Positions 9,165 to 19,593 of a stretch of DNA of 41,472 nucleotides are shown here, piece after piece. How positions within the stretch are numbered: the stretch's first letter is position 1; each line of letters opens with the position of its first letter. Source of the stretch: Smittium mucronatum (taxonomy: Eukaryota; Kickxellomycota; Harpellomycetes; Harpellales; Legeriomycetaceae); assembly GCA_001953115.1 (NCBI GenBank), contig LSSL01000095.1:1-41472 (forward strand), given 5' to 3'. Both the position numbers and the translations under genes were made by a program. The notes beneath the pieces are model-generated. The model ran no database searches and was not told where the DNA came from. It worked only from the letters and a program-made list of their open reading frames with translations.

Positions 9165-12100
9165 TCAGGAGTAACTCTGAACCTCAATTCCAAAAACCTC
9201 ACAAACCGCCGGAAAAATCTAGTTGTATTCTCTTTGCTACTCAGATTCCTTTGCAAATATTGCCTGACAATAATAATAAGCCTGCACTCCTCAACACTCT
9301 AAATCTACATTTTAATGAAGATATCTGCTTTAAATAAAGTGCAACTATTTTTAAAGCACCTGTATCGGCTTTACTCGATACAGGGCCACAAATTACAAGC
9401 ATTTCAGCTTCTTCCGCAAACCGACTACGACTGCACTGCAAAATTTATAAGCCACTGAAACTCAGGATGGGAAACAATTCTGAGTCCAAAACAACAGATG
9501 AAATTACGTCTGCCGAAATAAATTTTGGAAACACTAAATACTTAACAACTTTCCGCGTTATGCCCAAACAACCATTTGATATAATTCTAGGATCCAACTT
9601 CATTGTAGCCGCAAAAATAAATTATGACCCTGTAAAAATGACAATTAACTTTAATAAAAAAGATAAATCAGACTACTTATCAATGGTACCTTCGAATGTT
9701 AAAGTAACTGAATGGGCACCACTCGTCCTTGCCGTTGGGGCTTTAGATTTTTTTCCCGCAACTGATCCTGAAATTCCCGAAATCCTAAGAGACGTAGCAG
9801 AATTTTTTAACCCAACGCCTTCTGTTATTAAAACAGACTTTCCGCACCAACTTCGACTGAAGACAGATCAGCGAATCAGAGCCATAATGCGCAGATATTC
9901 TCCCGAGGAAAAAATAATTCTCCGCAACCACATCAAAGAATTGTACCAAGCAGGGTACGCAAGACCATCTTCCTCACCCTATTCCGCTAATCCTGTAATA
10001 GTTCCAAAGTCTGATGGAAGTGCACAAGTAGTAATTAACTTCCGACCACTAAAAAAGATAAATGTTCGAGACTAATACCCCTTTCCAAGGATTGATGTAA
10101 TCCTAAACTAACTGTTCGGGTGATGCTACTATTCAAAACTAGGCATCTTGAAAGCCTTCTACCAGATTCCTTTGCATTATAACTCTATTGAAGCATTAGC
10201 GTTTTCTACCCCGGATGAACACATTGAGATCTTAGTAATGCCGCAAGGAATGTCGAATTCACCTGCGACTTTCCAGCGAAATATTGACCGAACCCTGCGC
10301 GAATGCATTGATTCTGTATATTTTGCTGCCTTTGCCGACGACATCCTTGTATACTCAAAGACTAAAATTGAACACATTCAACATCTGATAAATGTCCTTA
10401 AAAAGCTTAAAGACAAAGGTTTCAAATTGAATTCTAAGAAATGTCTTTTCGCCGTGCCTAAAAAATAAATTCTCGGATACACCCTATCTGCCGATGGACA
10501 AGAAATATCCTCAAGCAAAATAGATGCAGTGAAGAACTTCCCGCGAACGAATTCCGTTTCAACTGTGAGCCGTTTCCTTGGAATGGTATTCTTTTGCGGT
10601 TCATTTATTGACAAGCTATCAGAGATTGCCGCGCCTCTTTATAAGTTGTTGGAAAATGAATCTGCCTTTGACTGGAACTCGGACTGCGAAACTGCTTTTC
10701 ATACTCTTATCACAGTAATGACAACTGCTCCTGTTCTTGCCCATACGAATACTACTAAGCCGTATATAATGTACACAGATGCAAGAAACATTGGAATAGG
10801 AGCCTTTTTGTACTAGCTTCAGCCTGACAACTCTGTTCGATCGATTGCCTACGCCAGCCGCAAACTCATCGCTACAGAACTAAACTACTTCACTTCTGAT
10901 AAAGAAGCTTTAGCCGTCGTCTATGGTTTTGATAAGTTCCACCATTATTTAAATGGGACTTGCACGGATAAAACACTGACCACCGCGCTCTCATTTCCGC
11001 TCTGAATAATCCAGAGTCTCGGGGGAGGATATCCAGGTGTAATTATGCCCTACAGGCCTACGACTATACCATCAAGCACATCAAAGGCCTAGAAAATGGA
11101 CTCACTGACCCTTTATCAAGAGATTTTAAATAGGAGGTAGATACACCGAAATTTTCTGCAACACAAACTAGAAGCCAAGGTACACCTAGAAAAACTATAC
11201 CACGATTTGGACAGCTGGACATATTAGAAGATAGCTTCTCTGGCTGTGAAGCAAATTCTGATGATTACTCCGACACTGATAGAAAAAACGACGAAACTCA
11301 AGCGACTATAAATCTATCGACTGAAAACGATACTTTAAACACCACTTCATTGCCCCCGATCGAAAAGTTTATAAAAATTCAGCAAATTGATCCAAATTCA
11401 AAGAAAATAATTGATGGTCTGGACAGCAGTGACCCTATCAATATCCACTTGAAAAATCAGCTAAAACATAATAAACTGATTAACAAAGCTTTATAAAACA
11501 TCTACGATTTTGGAAATCCAAAACTTTACGTTCCAAAGTCTTTAGTCAAAGCAGTTTTGTATCAACATCACGACACGACGATGATGTCGCACTTGGGTCA
11601 TGAAAGAACTTTGGAAAAGATAAAGCAGACTTTCTATTGGCCAAAAATGAGCAGAGACGTTTTTGGCTACATCCAGACCTGCAAGACGTGCCAGCTTACA
11701 AAATACTCGACATTACAAACACCAGGTGAACTGCAGCCAATAATTGTATCCGAACCATTTGAAATGGTGTCAATTGACTTTGTCGGACCGTTCTCTATCT
11801 CAGAAAGTGGAAACAAGTATATTCTGGTAATAACCGATCTACTCACACGGTGGGTGGATGAAGTGGCTGTTCCCAACACAACAGCTGAAACTACAGTCGA
11901 CACTCTGGAAAGCGCCTTATTAGCTGAATTGAAGCCCACAAAAACTACTTAGTGACAACGGTACAGCGTTTACCAGCCAGCTAATGAATATCTTTTGCAT
12001 GAATTATGGAATTAAGCAAATATTATCCTCGCCTTATCATCCTGAGACCAATGGGATGACAGAATGCTTTAACAAGACTTTAAAGGCCATGATAAAAGCT

Positions 12101-12747
12101 TATACAATTAATGATCAAAACAAGTGAGATGAACACTTGGAAATGCACCTGTACGCCTACAGAACAAATAAGCATGAAACTCTAGGACTGTCACCTTTCG
12201 AAGCTCTATATAGCCGCAAAACAAAGTTTCCAGCTAGCAATCTTAAACCAGCCAATCCAAATGTTCCATTGAGTATAATTGCATACGAACAGCTATTGTG
12301 GTACAGATAGGATCCTATCAGACAAACCATAAGATCTAACAATAAACACTCTAAAGAAGCGATGGAACTTTGATACAATAAACTCCACAGAGCAGTGCAA
12401 TATGAAGTTGGTGATTTGGTACTTTTAAAACGCCAAACAAAAGAAGGGTTAAACAATACTCTTGGGCTCAGCACTGTGTACATCGGACCCTATCAGATAG
12501 CTAAAAAAATAGGTAGATCAGCTATTTATTAAAGCACACAGATGAAGATGGATACACGGATAAACGCACAGCACATGTCAGCAAGTTAAAGCCGTACAAC
12601 TCGAGAACTAACATCGAAGTCAGGCAGATGGGGGAGGTGGATGATGTTACGACCAATAGCAGCCAAGAATCAGATATACTGATTCAGCCAATCAATTCTC
12701 GGAAGTATGAGCTTTCAAATGTCATATCTTGCAGCTCCATTGGTTAA
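9161..12747 (+). pseudogene. pol (protease-RT-RNase H-integrase), degenerate
   Basis: Protease motif LLDTGPQIT has its catalytic Asp at 9377-9379. Reverse transcriptase: LYQAGYARPSSSPYSANPV, VINFRPLKKIN, then YPFPRID, KAFYQIPL, MPQGMSNSPATFQ, and the catalytic FADDILVYS near 10331. RNase [37 protein letters not shown], then a damaged TDK.LTTAL region and HIKGLENGLTDPLSR. Integrase: HHCC finger (HLGHERT...CKTCQL, near 11570-11700), core Asp in SIDFVGPF, Asp in SDNGTAFT (11954), then Glu in MTECFNKTLK (about 12058). The C-terminus reads SKLKPYNSR, and its frame runs through the polypurine tract about 100 bp into the 3' LTR (TAA 12745). Premature stops include 9335, 10073, 10109, 10466 and 10814, with frame changes near 10120, 10970 and 11940. 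Not functional. Confidence 0.92.
12630..12641 (+). promoter_or_regulatory. Polypurine tract
   Basis: GGGGGAGGTGGA lies just upstream of the 3' LTR (12645). This is the expected place and composition for the plus-strand DNA primer. One T interrupts the purines. Confidence 0.7.
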
Positions 12748-12982
12748 GTATAACATTGTGCAACAAAAACAGTAAATCTATTGGATGAAATGATTTTATG
12801 TCATTTCAGCAATAGCCAATGACCGAATGGTCAAATATTTTATATAGTTTTTAATTTAGTATAAATATTTCACTTTTCCGAGTTTACTTGGAGAGGGGCT
12901 CGCTCTCGCTCTCTCTCTTTTTCTTAGCTTCGACCTTTTGACTTTAGCCTTCTAATAAATCGACTTAATATTTGACTTTTCA
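12645..12982 (+). repeat. 3' LTR
   Basis: Same length and ends (TG...CA) as the 5' LTR, with four base differences. The first ~100 bp also code for the C-terminus of pol. It is followed by CAGA, matching the four bases before the 5' LTR. Confidence 0.95.
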
Positions 12983-14151
12983 CAGATAAAAAATAAATTT
13001 TTATATAACTCCATAAATATTTTTAACCTATATCTCTCCTATTTAGTTGAATTGAGTAAAAAACAATTTAATTTTAATGTTATATAGAATAAAAGAGTCT
13101 CTTTTTTTTTGGTATAAAAACATCAATTTTTCAAAGGATTGTGCTGATAGTGATTTTTTACCCCCAAAAAAATATCATCATTTCTAAAAATCCTAATAAT
13201 TATTATTTGAAGTAGTTTAGTATAATTTTTTATCAGTATTAATCAAAATAAACTCCATTAAGCACTTTTTCGACAAAAACTGTATTTATAAAGAGACATA
13301 ATTCAAAGTTTTAACTTTTATTGAAATAAAGTCTCTAAAGCATCACACCAAATAGATATGATTTTTTTTTATATTTAAAGCATAAATTTTCATTGAGATA
13401 AGATGGAAAATTCTGAAAAAGTTATAAAAAATTATATATTACATTCCGTTTTTTATATTCTTTATTCCATAGAATCTATATGCTTGGATTTTTTAAAAAT
13501 ATTTATGAAATGTTTAAGTATTTTGTGTTTCGGTTTGAAAACATCCTAATTTTTAAGAACAGTTTTTTTTTTGAAGAATCTGCTATTAAATAATCAACTG
13601 ATTTAATTTGTTTATGTAATAATTGGTTGCACTTGAAACAGTCTTCATTTTAGTAGATCCTTTAGTTCTTGCCGAAATTTCAGCACTAATTAGACTCTTG
13701 ATTTTTTATTTACAAAGCACTTAAGAAAAAATATCATTGATAATGAAGGGATTTTTTGGCTAATTGATCTTAAAATACACTTATTGATTAATAATGAGAT
13801 TTTAGTAAAAAAAATGGTAACAGAAAACACTCTTATACTGTATATAAACATTTTTTAGTTGAAGCTAAATTTAAAGTTTTTTTTGATGGAAAACCACAAT
13901 TATGTAAGCGGAAAAATATTGCCGTTATAATTTCGTTACTAAGCTATTAACAATCTATTAGATAACCCAATTAGTTGTGTTTAAAAATATAATTTTCATT
14001 GCAATGTTTGATTTTTTTAGGAAATAACCTTGCCCCTGAAAGAGTTAATAATGCTATAATCCACGCCATTATCCTATTACATAACCCATCGCAAAATAAG
14101 CATTGACAGTTTCGATTTTTCACATTAGAATAATCAGAGCTCTTTGTTGGC
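12983..14151. other. AT-rich intergenic stretch without recognised feature
   Basis: Between the retrotransposon and the carrier promoter. A/T-rich, with no convincing reading frame. Short open pieces near 13730-13920 read like decayed coding sequence, but I cannot assign them to a family. Confidence 0.45.
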
Positions 14152-14617
14152 AGCCGCTGCGTTTTTCATGTCCAATAAAAAACTATAATCCTCTGAGCTT
14201 ATATGTAAGGATCCGTCTATGGGATAAAATAATCACACGCACAACACGCAGCCAATAGATACCAAGAACATTGTCTCAGTGGAAAAATACAAAGAGGAGG
14301 AGTAGAGAATGGGTAGTAGCCAATTGGCAAAGGTATTGCGGTGTGGCCAATGGAAGCCAGATGCAGGGTCATGTAGGCAGAGTTTATGTGCATTCCCGAA
14401 TTTGCCGAAAATGTGGCCAGAAAAGAGGTAGCTGAGGTCTTTGGCCGATTCCACCACTTCAGCCTCAATTCAAGTCATAATTGCATTGCTAGGTAGACCT
14501 CAAGGTTTAAATCTAGTTCCAAACACTGCTCTCATCACCCCCTTGTATTTTCAGTTCAACGATCTCTCTCTTTTTTTTTGTCTCGTTTCTTAGCTACTTT
14601 CAAACAAACTAGAAGGG
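14152..14617 (+). promoter_or_regulatory. Upstream region of the mitochondrial carrier gene with three CCAAT boxes
   Basis: Noticeably richer in G/C than the sequence to its left. CCAAT occurs at 14252, 14320 (within CCAATTGG) and 14347, about 270-365 bp before the start codon. A pyrimidine tract (CTCTCTCTTTTTTTTTG) precedes the ATG. CCAAT boxes bound by the HAP/NF-Y complex are known at genes for mitochondrial functions in yeasts; their use here is inference. Confidence 0.4.
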
Positions 14618-15635
14618 ATGACCGATTCCCATATTAGCGCTGATATGAGCAATCCAATAAGGCAAAACGTGTTAGATGTTGTTGCTGGATCTTTTGGCGG
14701 CATAGGTCAGGTACTCGCTGGTCAGCCTTTCGATACAATAAAAGTGCGTCTCCAAACCCAGCCTCAGCTGTACTCTGGTACCTTGGATTGTATTAAGAAG
14801 CTCATCAAATCCGATGGATTTATGGGTTTATACAAGGGAACCACCAGCCCCTTGATGGGTGTTGGACTATGTGTATCTATTCAATTTTTTACTCTTGAGC
14901 ATATGAAACGCTCCTTTCGGAGCAAAAACAATGGATTAGATCTCGACAACTCCCAATTATTCTTAGCTGGTTCTGTAGCTGGTTTAACCAATTCTGTTGT
15001 TTCTGGGCCTGTTGAGCATATAAGAACTCGTTTACAAGTTCAATCCTCCTCCATCCCATCTACTTCTACTCCTGGAAATGGCCCTTCTTCCAACTACGCT
15101 GGTACTTTTGATGCTATAAGAAAGATATATACTTCCCATGGTCTAGCTGGAATATATAAAGGTCAGGTTCCCACATTAATTCGCGAATTTTTTGGCTATG
15201 GTTTTTATTTCTCTGCTTATGAGTATCTTGTCCAGAATGAAATGAAAAACACTGGCAGACCCCGCGATCAAATTAGCAATATCAAAATTTGTTTGTTTGG
15301 TTCTGCTGCTGGGTTTGCTATGTGGCTCACTTGTTACCCAATTGATACCATTAAGAGCAAAATACAAACTGATGGCTTTTCGGGTTCAAAGGATCGTAAA
15401 TATTTTGGTGTTGTTGATTGTCTAAGGAAAACTGTGCGCGCTGAGGGAATAGCTGGTCTATTTAGAGGAATAGTGCCTTGTTTACTTAGAGCTGCCCCTG
15501 CTAACGCCTCCACTTTCATATGGTATTATTTTTGGTTATTAAGATTATGTGAAATTTATTCTAACTCTCTTTTTCCTTTTTATTATCTTGTTTAGCTTCG
15601 AATTCTCAATGAGGATGCTTCAAAAGTACTTTTAG
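14618..15635 (+). CDS. YMC1: Mitochondrial carrier family protein, YMC1/YMC2-like (2 exons, 314 aa)
   Basis: Exons 14618-15522 and 15596-15635. The 73-nt intron (gtattat...tttag, with a CTAAC branch-like motif at 15561) restores the C-terminus NASTFICFEFSMRMLQKYF. That is what carriers of this type have; the unspliced frame gives an aberrant tail ending exactly at the splice acceptor. Three solute-carrier repeats carry PFDTIK (residues 37-42), PVEHIR (131-136) and PIDTIK (241-246), each followed by a G/E-x-G motif (GFMGLYKG, GLAGIYKG, GIAGLFRG). Six membrane helices are expected and the length is typical (about 300). GQPFDTIKVRLQT and the SP-MGVG-CVS-QF segment resemble the YMC/carnitine-ornithine branch, so an amino-acid or organic-acid exchanger of the inner mitochondrial membrane is likely; the exact substrate is not determinable. 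Convergent with the kinase gene downstream. Confidence 0.93.
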
Positions 15636-15690
15636 ACGTTCTTTTTTATCTTTATAAACTAGAGTTTTCTCTTATTACCCAATATTATAT

Positions 15691-15696
15691 AATAAA
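15691..15696 (+). terminator. Poly(A) signal of the carrier gene
   Basis: AATAAA 56 bp after the stop codon at 15633-15635, inside the 180-bp gap between two convergent genes. Confidence 0.5.
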
Positions 15697-15729
15697 AGCA
15701 CACATTTTACTCAATACTCTAATCATCCT

Positions 15730-15735
15730 TTATTT
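15730..15735 (-). terminator. Possible poly(A) signal of the kinase gene
   Basis: On the minus strand AATAAA lies about 81 bp after the kinase stop (15818-15816). The 3' ends of the two convergent transcripts probably overlap or nearly touch. Confidence 0.4.
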
Positions 15736-15815
15736 TTTGATATCAATTAATATTACTATTGTTATGAAATACATGCTATTGTTTTTAGGGGAAAGTTTTA
15801 AATGAATCATACATC

Positions 15816-18800
15816 CTATATATTAGAGTTTTTTCTGGTAAATTTGATTAAGTTGGTTGCAATATTGTTAAAGTTTACAGGACTTCCTGACAATCGGGTC
15901 AGTACTATAAAGTATTTTGGTTTGTGGATCCCATTTGGCTTCATCTGCACCGATATTCCCGTCTCTCTGGACACCACCAATTCAATTTTAAATATAGTAG
16001 ATATTTTCTCCCCTATTTCATCAATCTCTTCTCCTGCTTTCTCTCCAAGATGACTTAAATCTGGAGTATACTGAGCTATAATGACCGAGGACGTTGTAAT
16101 TACAGGTCCATGAACAATCTTTACGATATCGTCCTGTGGTTCTGTCGGCTCTGCGATACTTTCATTTTCCGCTATATGCGTTCTCTTTTTGATGTGGACT
16201 AGATTCTTGAAATCTATACCATCTATTCCCGAGTCTATAGAATAGTTTACTCCGTCATCACTAAAGCTTTCACTAAAGTTTGAACCGATCTCATCAGATA
16301 TTTGGATCTTAGACACCGTATCTTTAACCATGACTCGTCTCTGTTTCCCTCTAACCCATCTTGTAGAATATCTGAACCCTTCGGGAAGGCCACCACTGCT
16401 AGATGCATTGTTTTTCACAGCATCTGGAGATGAACTACCCATCTTCTCTTCGAATGGGGGGTTAGGGTCAGTCTGAGATGCCTCTTTAGACGTTTTCGTG
16501 GTAAGTTTTCTTCCAAGAATTGATTTTTTGGAAGAATATTTCTTTTTGAGGCGTGAATCAGGACACTTAGACGTACCTTTTCCAAAATCATTTGATTTCA
16601 ATTGATCGTCTTCATTTGAATATTTGGGATTTATTGCATTTTGATGTTCTAGTTTACCAAATGCATAGCCGCAAATACGTTTAAGCTGTTTAAATCCAAT
16701 CTTAGCTTTCGGGTTTTGATAGTTCGACTTAACTACACCAGATTTGTATGGTCTTATATAATGATAAAGGTTCTTCTTTTCTATGCAGCCCAGTATTAGC
16801 GGGTTTTCGGGTTCATAATGATCTTTTAATACGGGAGTGCCAGCAACAAATGTGTATTCAATCCCCATAATTAGCAAAAACTTGCTTAACTTATCCATAA
16901 ATTGCTTGGATGATCCCGTTTTCTGGATCATGTCTCTGGGTACTAGTATTCTCTCTCGCAAACTTTCCAGAACACCGATTTCTCTAACTTCGATATCATC
17001 TGTAGTTTCTTTTTCAGCCCTAGAATCATTGACCGCGTCCTGTTTTCTGAGTCCCTGTGTTTGCTCCGGCTTAGATTGTGGCTGGAGGTACTTGAAAATT
17101 TCTCTGATTTTGGAAATGAATGTGCTCTCTGTACCCCCACATCGCTTTGAATCGTGTTCTGGAACCGACTTCACTTGCTCATTATACTTGGTTGATATTT
17201 TATTGTTTTTCAAAACGAACCAATTATGCAGTTCAATCTGTTTAGATACCAAAAAGTAAAATGAAACAATTGGAGATTTCAAGACCTTGCTGCTTGTAAA
17301 TAACTGTGACTCATCGCATCCAAACTCTTGTAGCTCATCAATCAAGTTTTGGTAATTTTTGATTTCATTATAAACATCAAGTTTAGATTTTTCTAAACAA
17401 GCTGAAACTTCGGATATTACAAACGGATCGATCACGTCAAGTCTTGGAACTTTATCCAAATTCTTGATCCTCTGAGTATTGGACCTAGATTTCGATTCAG
17501 TGCATGAAACACAGCATTCGGGCCCTTCAGTCAGTCCATCTCCATCAGAATCAACTGTGGAATTTAGCCAGCTGTTTCCAAGAACTTGATCAATCGATAC
17601 TCTCTTTCTCTTATCCGGGTTGATCATCGATTTTATCAGCTGTGTAATATCAGCACTCAAAAATGTCGGAACTTTGAAATCGCCCTTTTCAATCTTGCTA
17701 AAATTTTTGGGATTTGAAGGGTCTGAAAACGGGAATCTGCCTGTTACCATAATGTAAAGAAGAACACCCAATGACCATACATCTATTTCTGGACCTACAT
17801 ATGGCTCGCCCCTAAGAATTTCTGGAGCAGTGTATGGAAGGCTTCCGCAAAAGGTTTGCAAAAGATCATCTTTCCTGTAAAAGTTTGCCAGCCCAAAATC
17901 TATAACCTTTACTTTCCCATTTGATTTACTATAAATGAAATGAATGGATTTCAATATTTTTTTATTGAAGATAATATTAAATAAAATATCGGTATTATTT
18001 TTAAATATTTTTAGTAGTTATTTCTAGAAATCACTTACTTTTTTTTGTTAAATTTATCTTGGGTGTAGTCAATCAATATGTTTTCAAGTTTTATGTCTCT
18101 ATGCACTATCGAGTAATCGTGGCAGAACTCTATTTATGGTGTGAAAAAATAACATTTTTAGAATATAGAACAGTTCATAATAATATAAATAAAGGTAACT
18201 TAGTAGAAAGGAGGAATTTACTTATTGTTTGTACAATGGGTTTGAATAGATTTCTAGCTTGATCTTCATCGATTCCATCCTCTCCGACACGTTCAGCAAG
18301 AGTTGGTCCTTTGACATATTCATAAAACATGTAGAAATGTGTGTCAGTCATTCTCAGATCATAGAGACAAGTTATATGTGGATGTATTTGTCCCAGAATA
18401 AGACCTAAATTGGCCTCTCGGATAACACGAGTATCCAATGTAACAGACTTTTTGTATTCAGGATGAGATTTTAGACGAGTATGAGGTGCATATCGTTTAA
18501 TAGTTTTTACTGCATATAGTTTCCCAGAAATTATATTCCTCATCAAATCCACACGGCCGTAACTGCCTTTCCCTATAGACTTTATTAGCTTATATTCCGC
18601 TAATGGTGTATTGAGAAGGAATGACTGTTGAGTTATATTATGTTTATTAAACGAAATAGTTGGTTTTAATGAATGTTTTGGTTCGACAGAGGTAGTTGTT
18701 TTAAGGTTTGATGGTAGGGTATTTTTGCAGTTAGCTATGGTTGATCTCCGAACCAACTCGCGTTTTCTGCTAGGTTTATTCCGTTGTAAACCAGGATCTT

Positions 18801-19593
18801 CAAACAAATGTACCAGCTTGCTGTTTTCGCGCTCTAGTTGATTAAAGTACTCTTGCTTGCAAGAATCAGGATCTAAATCACCCAGTGTTGGCAATGGATC
18901 TTTCCGTTCATTGAGATTTTGCGCTGGAGAAAAATCGACTGAAAATGGCTGATTTTGACCCTTTACAGGTTTTCTCAGTTTAATATTGAGTCGAGGAGTT
19001 CTTTTGAATGCGGGATTAGTAGGTTTTGTGTTTAGATCCTTTCTTTGAGGTGGAATTTTTAATGGACTCCTTGAAATTTTGCTGAACACTAAATTGGTAG
19101 GAGAAAAATCTTTATGTGATTCCTCATGGTCAAATCCGTCAAGACCTGGTAGATCTAGTGGCTTTTGCAAGATTTCTCTTGAGAGTAAAGAGTCCGGCAC
19201 AAGAATGTCTTCTAAAGAGCCACTTTCTCTTGTGTTGCATACCGGTGAGTCCGTAAGCAGCTCGCAACTGGTAGTATCGTTACCCTTGTTTATATCAGAC
19301 GAATCGCTATTATCGACCTTCTTAACTGTTCTTTTGGATAAGCTAGATGATTTATATCTTTTATTTTTATCGGAATTTTTTTTCGATAAGCTGGATGATT
19401 TGGAATCTTGATGCTTAGTAGCACTATCAATTGGGTTTTTGAAAACTGAATCATAACATAGCTGATCGATCTTGTAAACTTTGGTAGACCATGGCACAGG
19501 ATCTGATATGGAATTTAATGTAGAATGATAAGACTTTCCAGTACTGGATTTGTGAGCCAGTGTAGTTTTATTAATAGGATTCTTTGCGAACAT
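15816..19593 (-). CDS. KIN1: KIN1/MARK (PAR-1)-family serine/threonine protein kinase (3 exons, 1191 aa)
   Basis: Exons 19593-18222, 18129-18039 and 17928-15816; introns of 92 and 110 nt with GT...AG ends. The joins restore KFCHDYS and NKKNKSNGK in frame. The N-terminal 330 residues are Ser/Lys-rich and low-complexity. The kinase domain spans about 334-609: glycine loop SIGKGSYGRV, Lys363 in YAVKTIK, Glu393 in IREAN, catalytic HRDIKLEN (467-474), DFG (498-500), activation loop LQTFCGSLPYTAPE with Thr513 at the place LKB1-type kinases phosphorylate in the MARK family, then GPEIDVWSLGVLLY. TRVIREA, FYMFYEYVKG and TFCGS fit fungal Kin1/Kin2. The C-terminus (KYFIVLTRLSGSPVNFNNIATNLIKF, given here as a pattern of RLSG and F-NIA) resembles the membrane-binding KA1 domain. 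Family members act at the cell cortex in polarity and exocytosis. Intact, with no internal stops. Confidence 0.92.

Larger units (their letters stand above)
7555..12982 (+). mobile_element. Full-length Ty3/Gypsy LTR retrotransposon, 5428 bp, coding region degenerate
   Basis: Two direct 338-bp LTRs (7555-7892, 12645-12982) flank gag with a CCHC knuckle, protease, reverse transcriptase, RNase H and integrase in that order. PR-RT-RH-IN is the Ty3/Gypsy (Metaviridae) order. There is a primer-binding site after the 5' LTR, a polypurine tract before the 3' LTR, and CAGA on both outer sides (7551-7554, 12983-12986). The LTRs differ at 4 of 338 positions by my reading, so the insertion is recent. Even so, gag and pol hold at least ten premature stops and several frameshifts. 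No chromodomain is seen after the integrase. Confidence 0.95.

Noticed and set aside
12541..12640. Chromodomain at the integrase C-terminus
   Set aside because: The sequence ends shortly after the SKLKPY motif, with no chromodomain-like residues in any frame.
7964..12747. Alternative genetic code (TAA/TAG as Gln) to explain the in-frame stops in the retrotransposon
   Set aside because: The host genes (kinase, pescadillo, capping protein, carrier) contain no in-frame TAA/TAG and end in normal stops. The element also has frameshifts, so decay is the simpler reading.
14217..14468. 83-codon minus-strand frame upstream of the carrier
   Set aside because: Overlaps the likely promoter, matches no family and overlaps a second frame of similar length; probably chance in a G/C-richer patch.
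16837..17259. 140-codon plus-strand frame inside the kinase gene
   Set aside because: Antisense shadow of the kinase third exon, low complexity in Ser/Leu and without a domain.
19079..19411. 110-codon plus-strand frame
   Set aside because: Antisense shadow of kinase exon 1.
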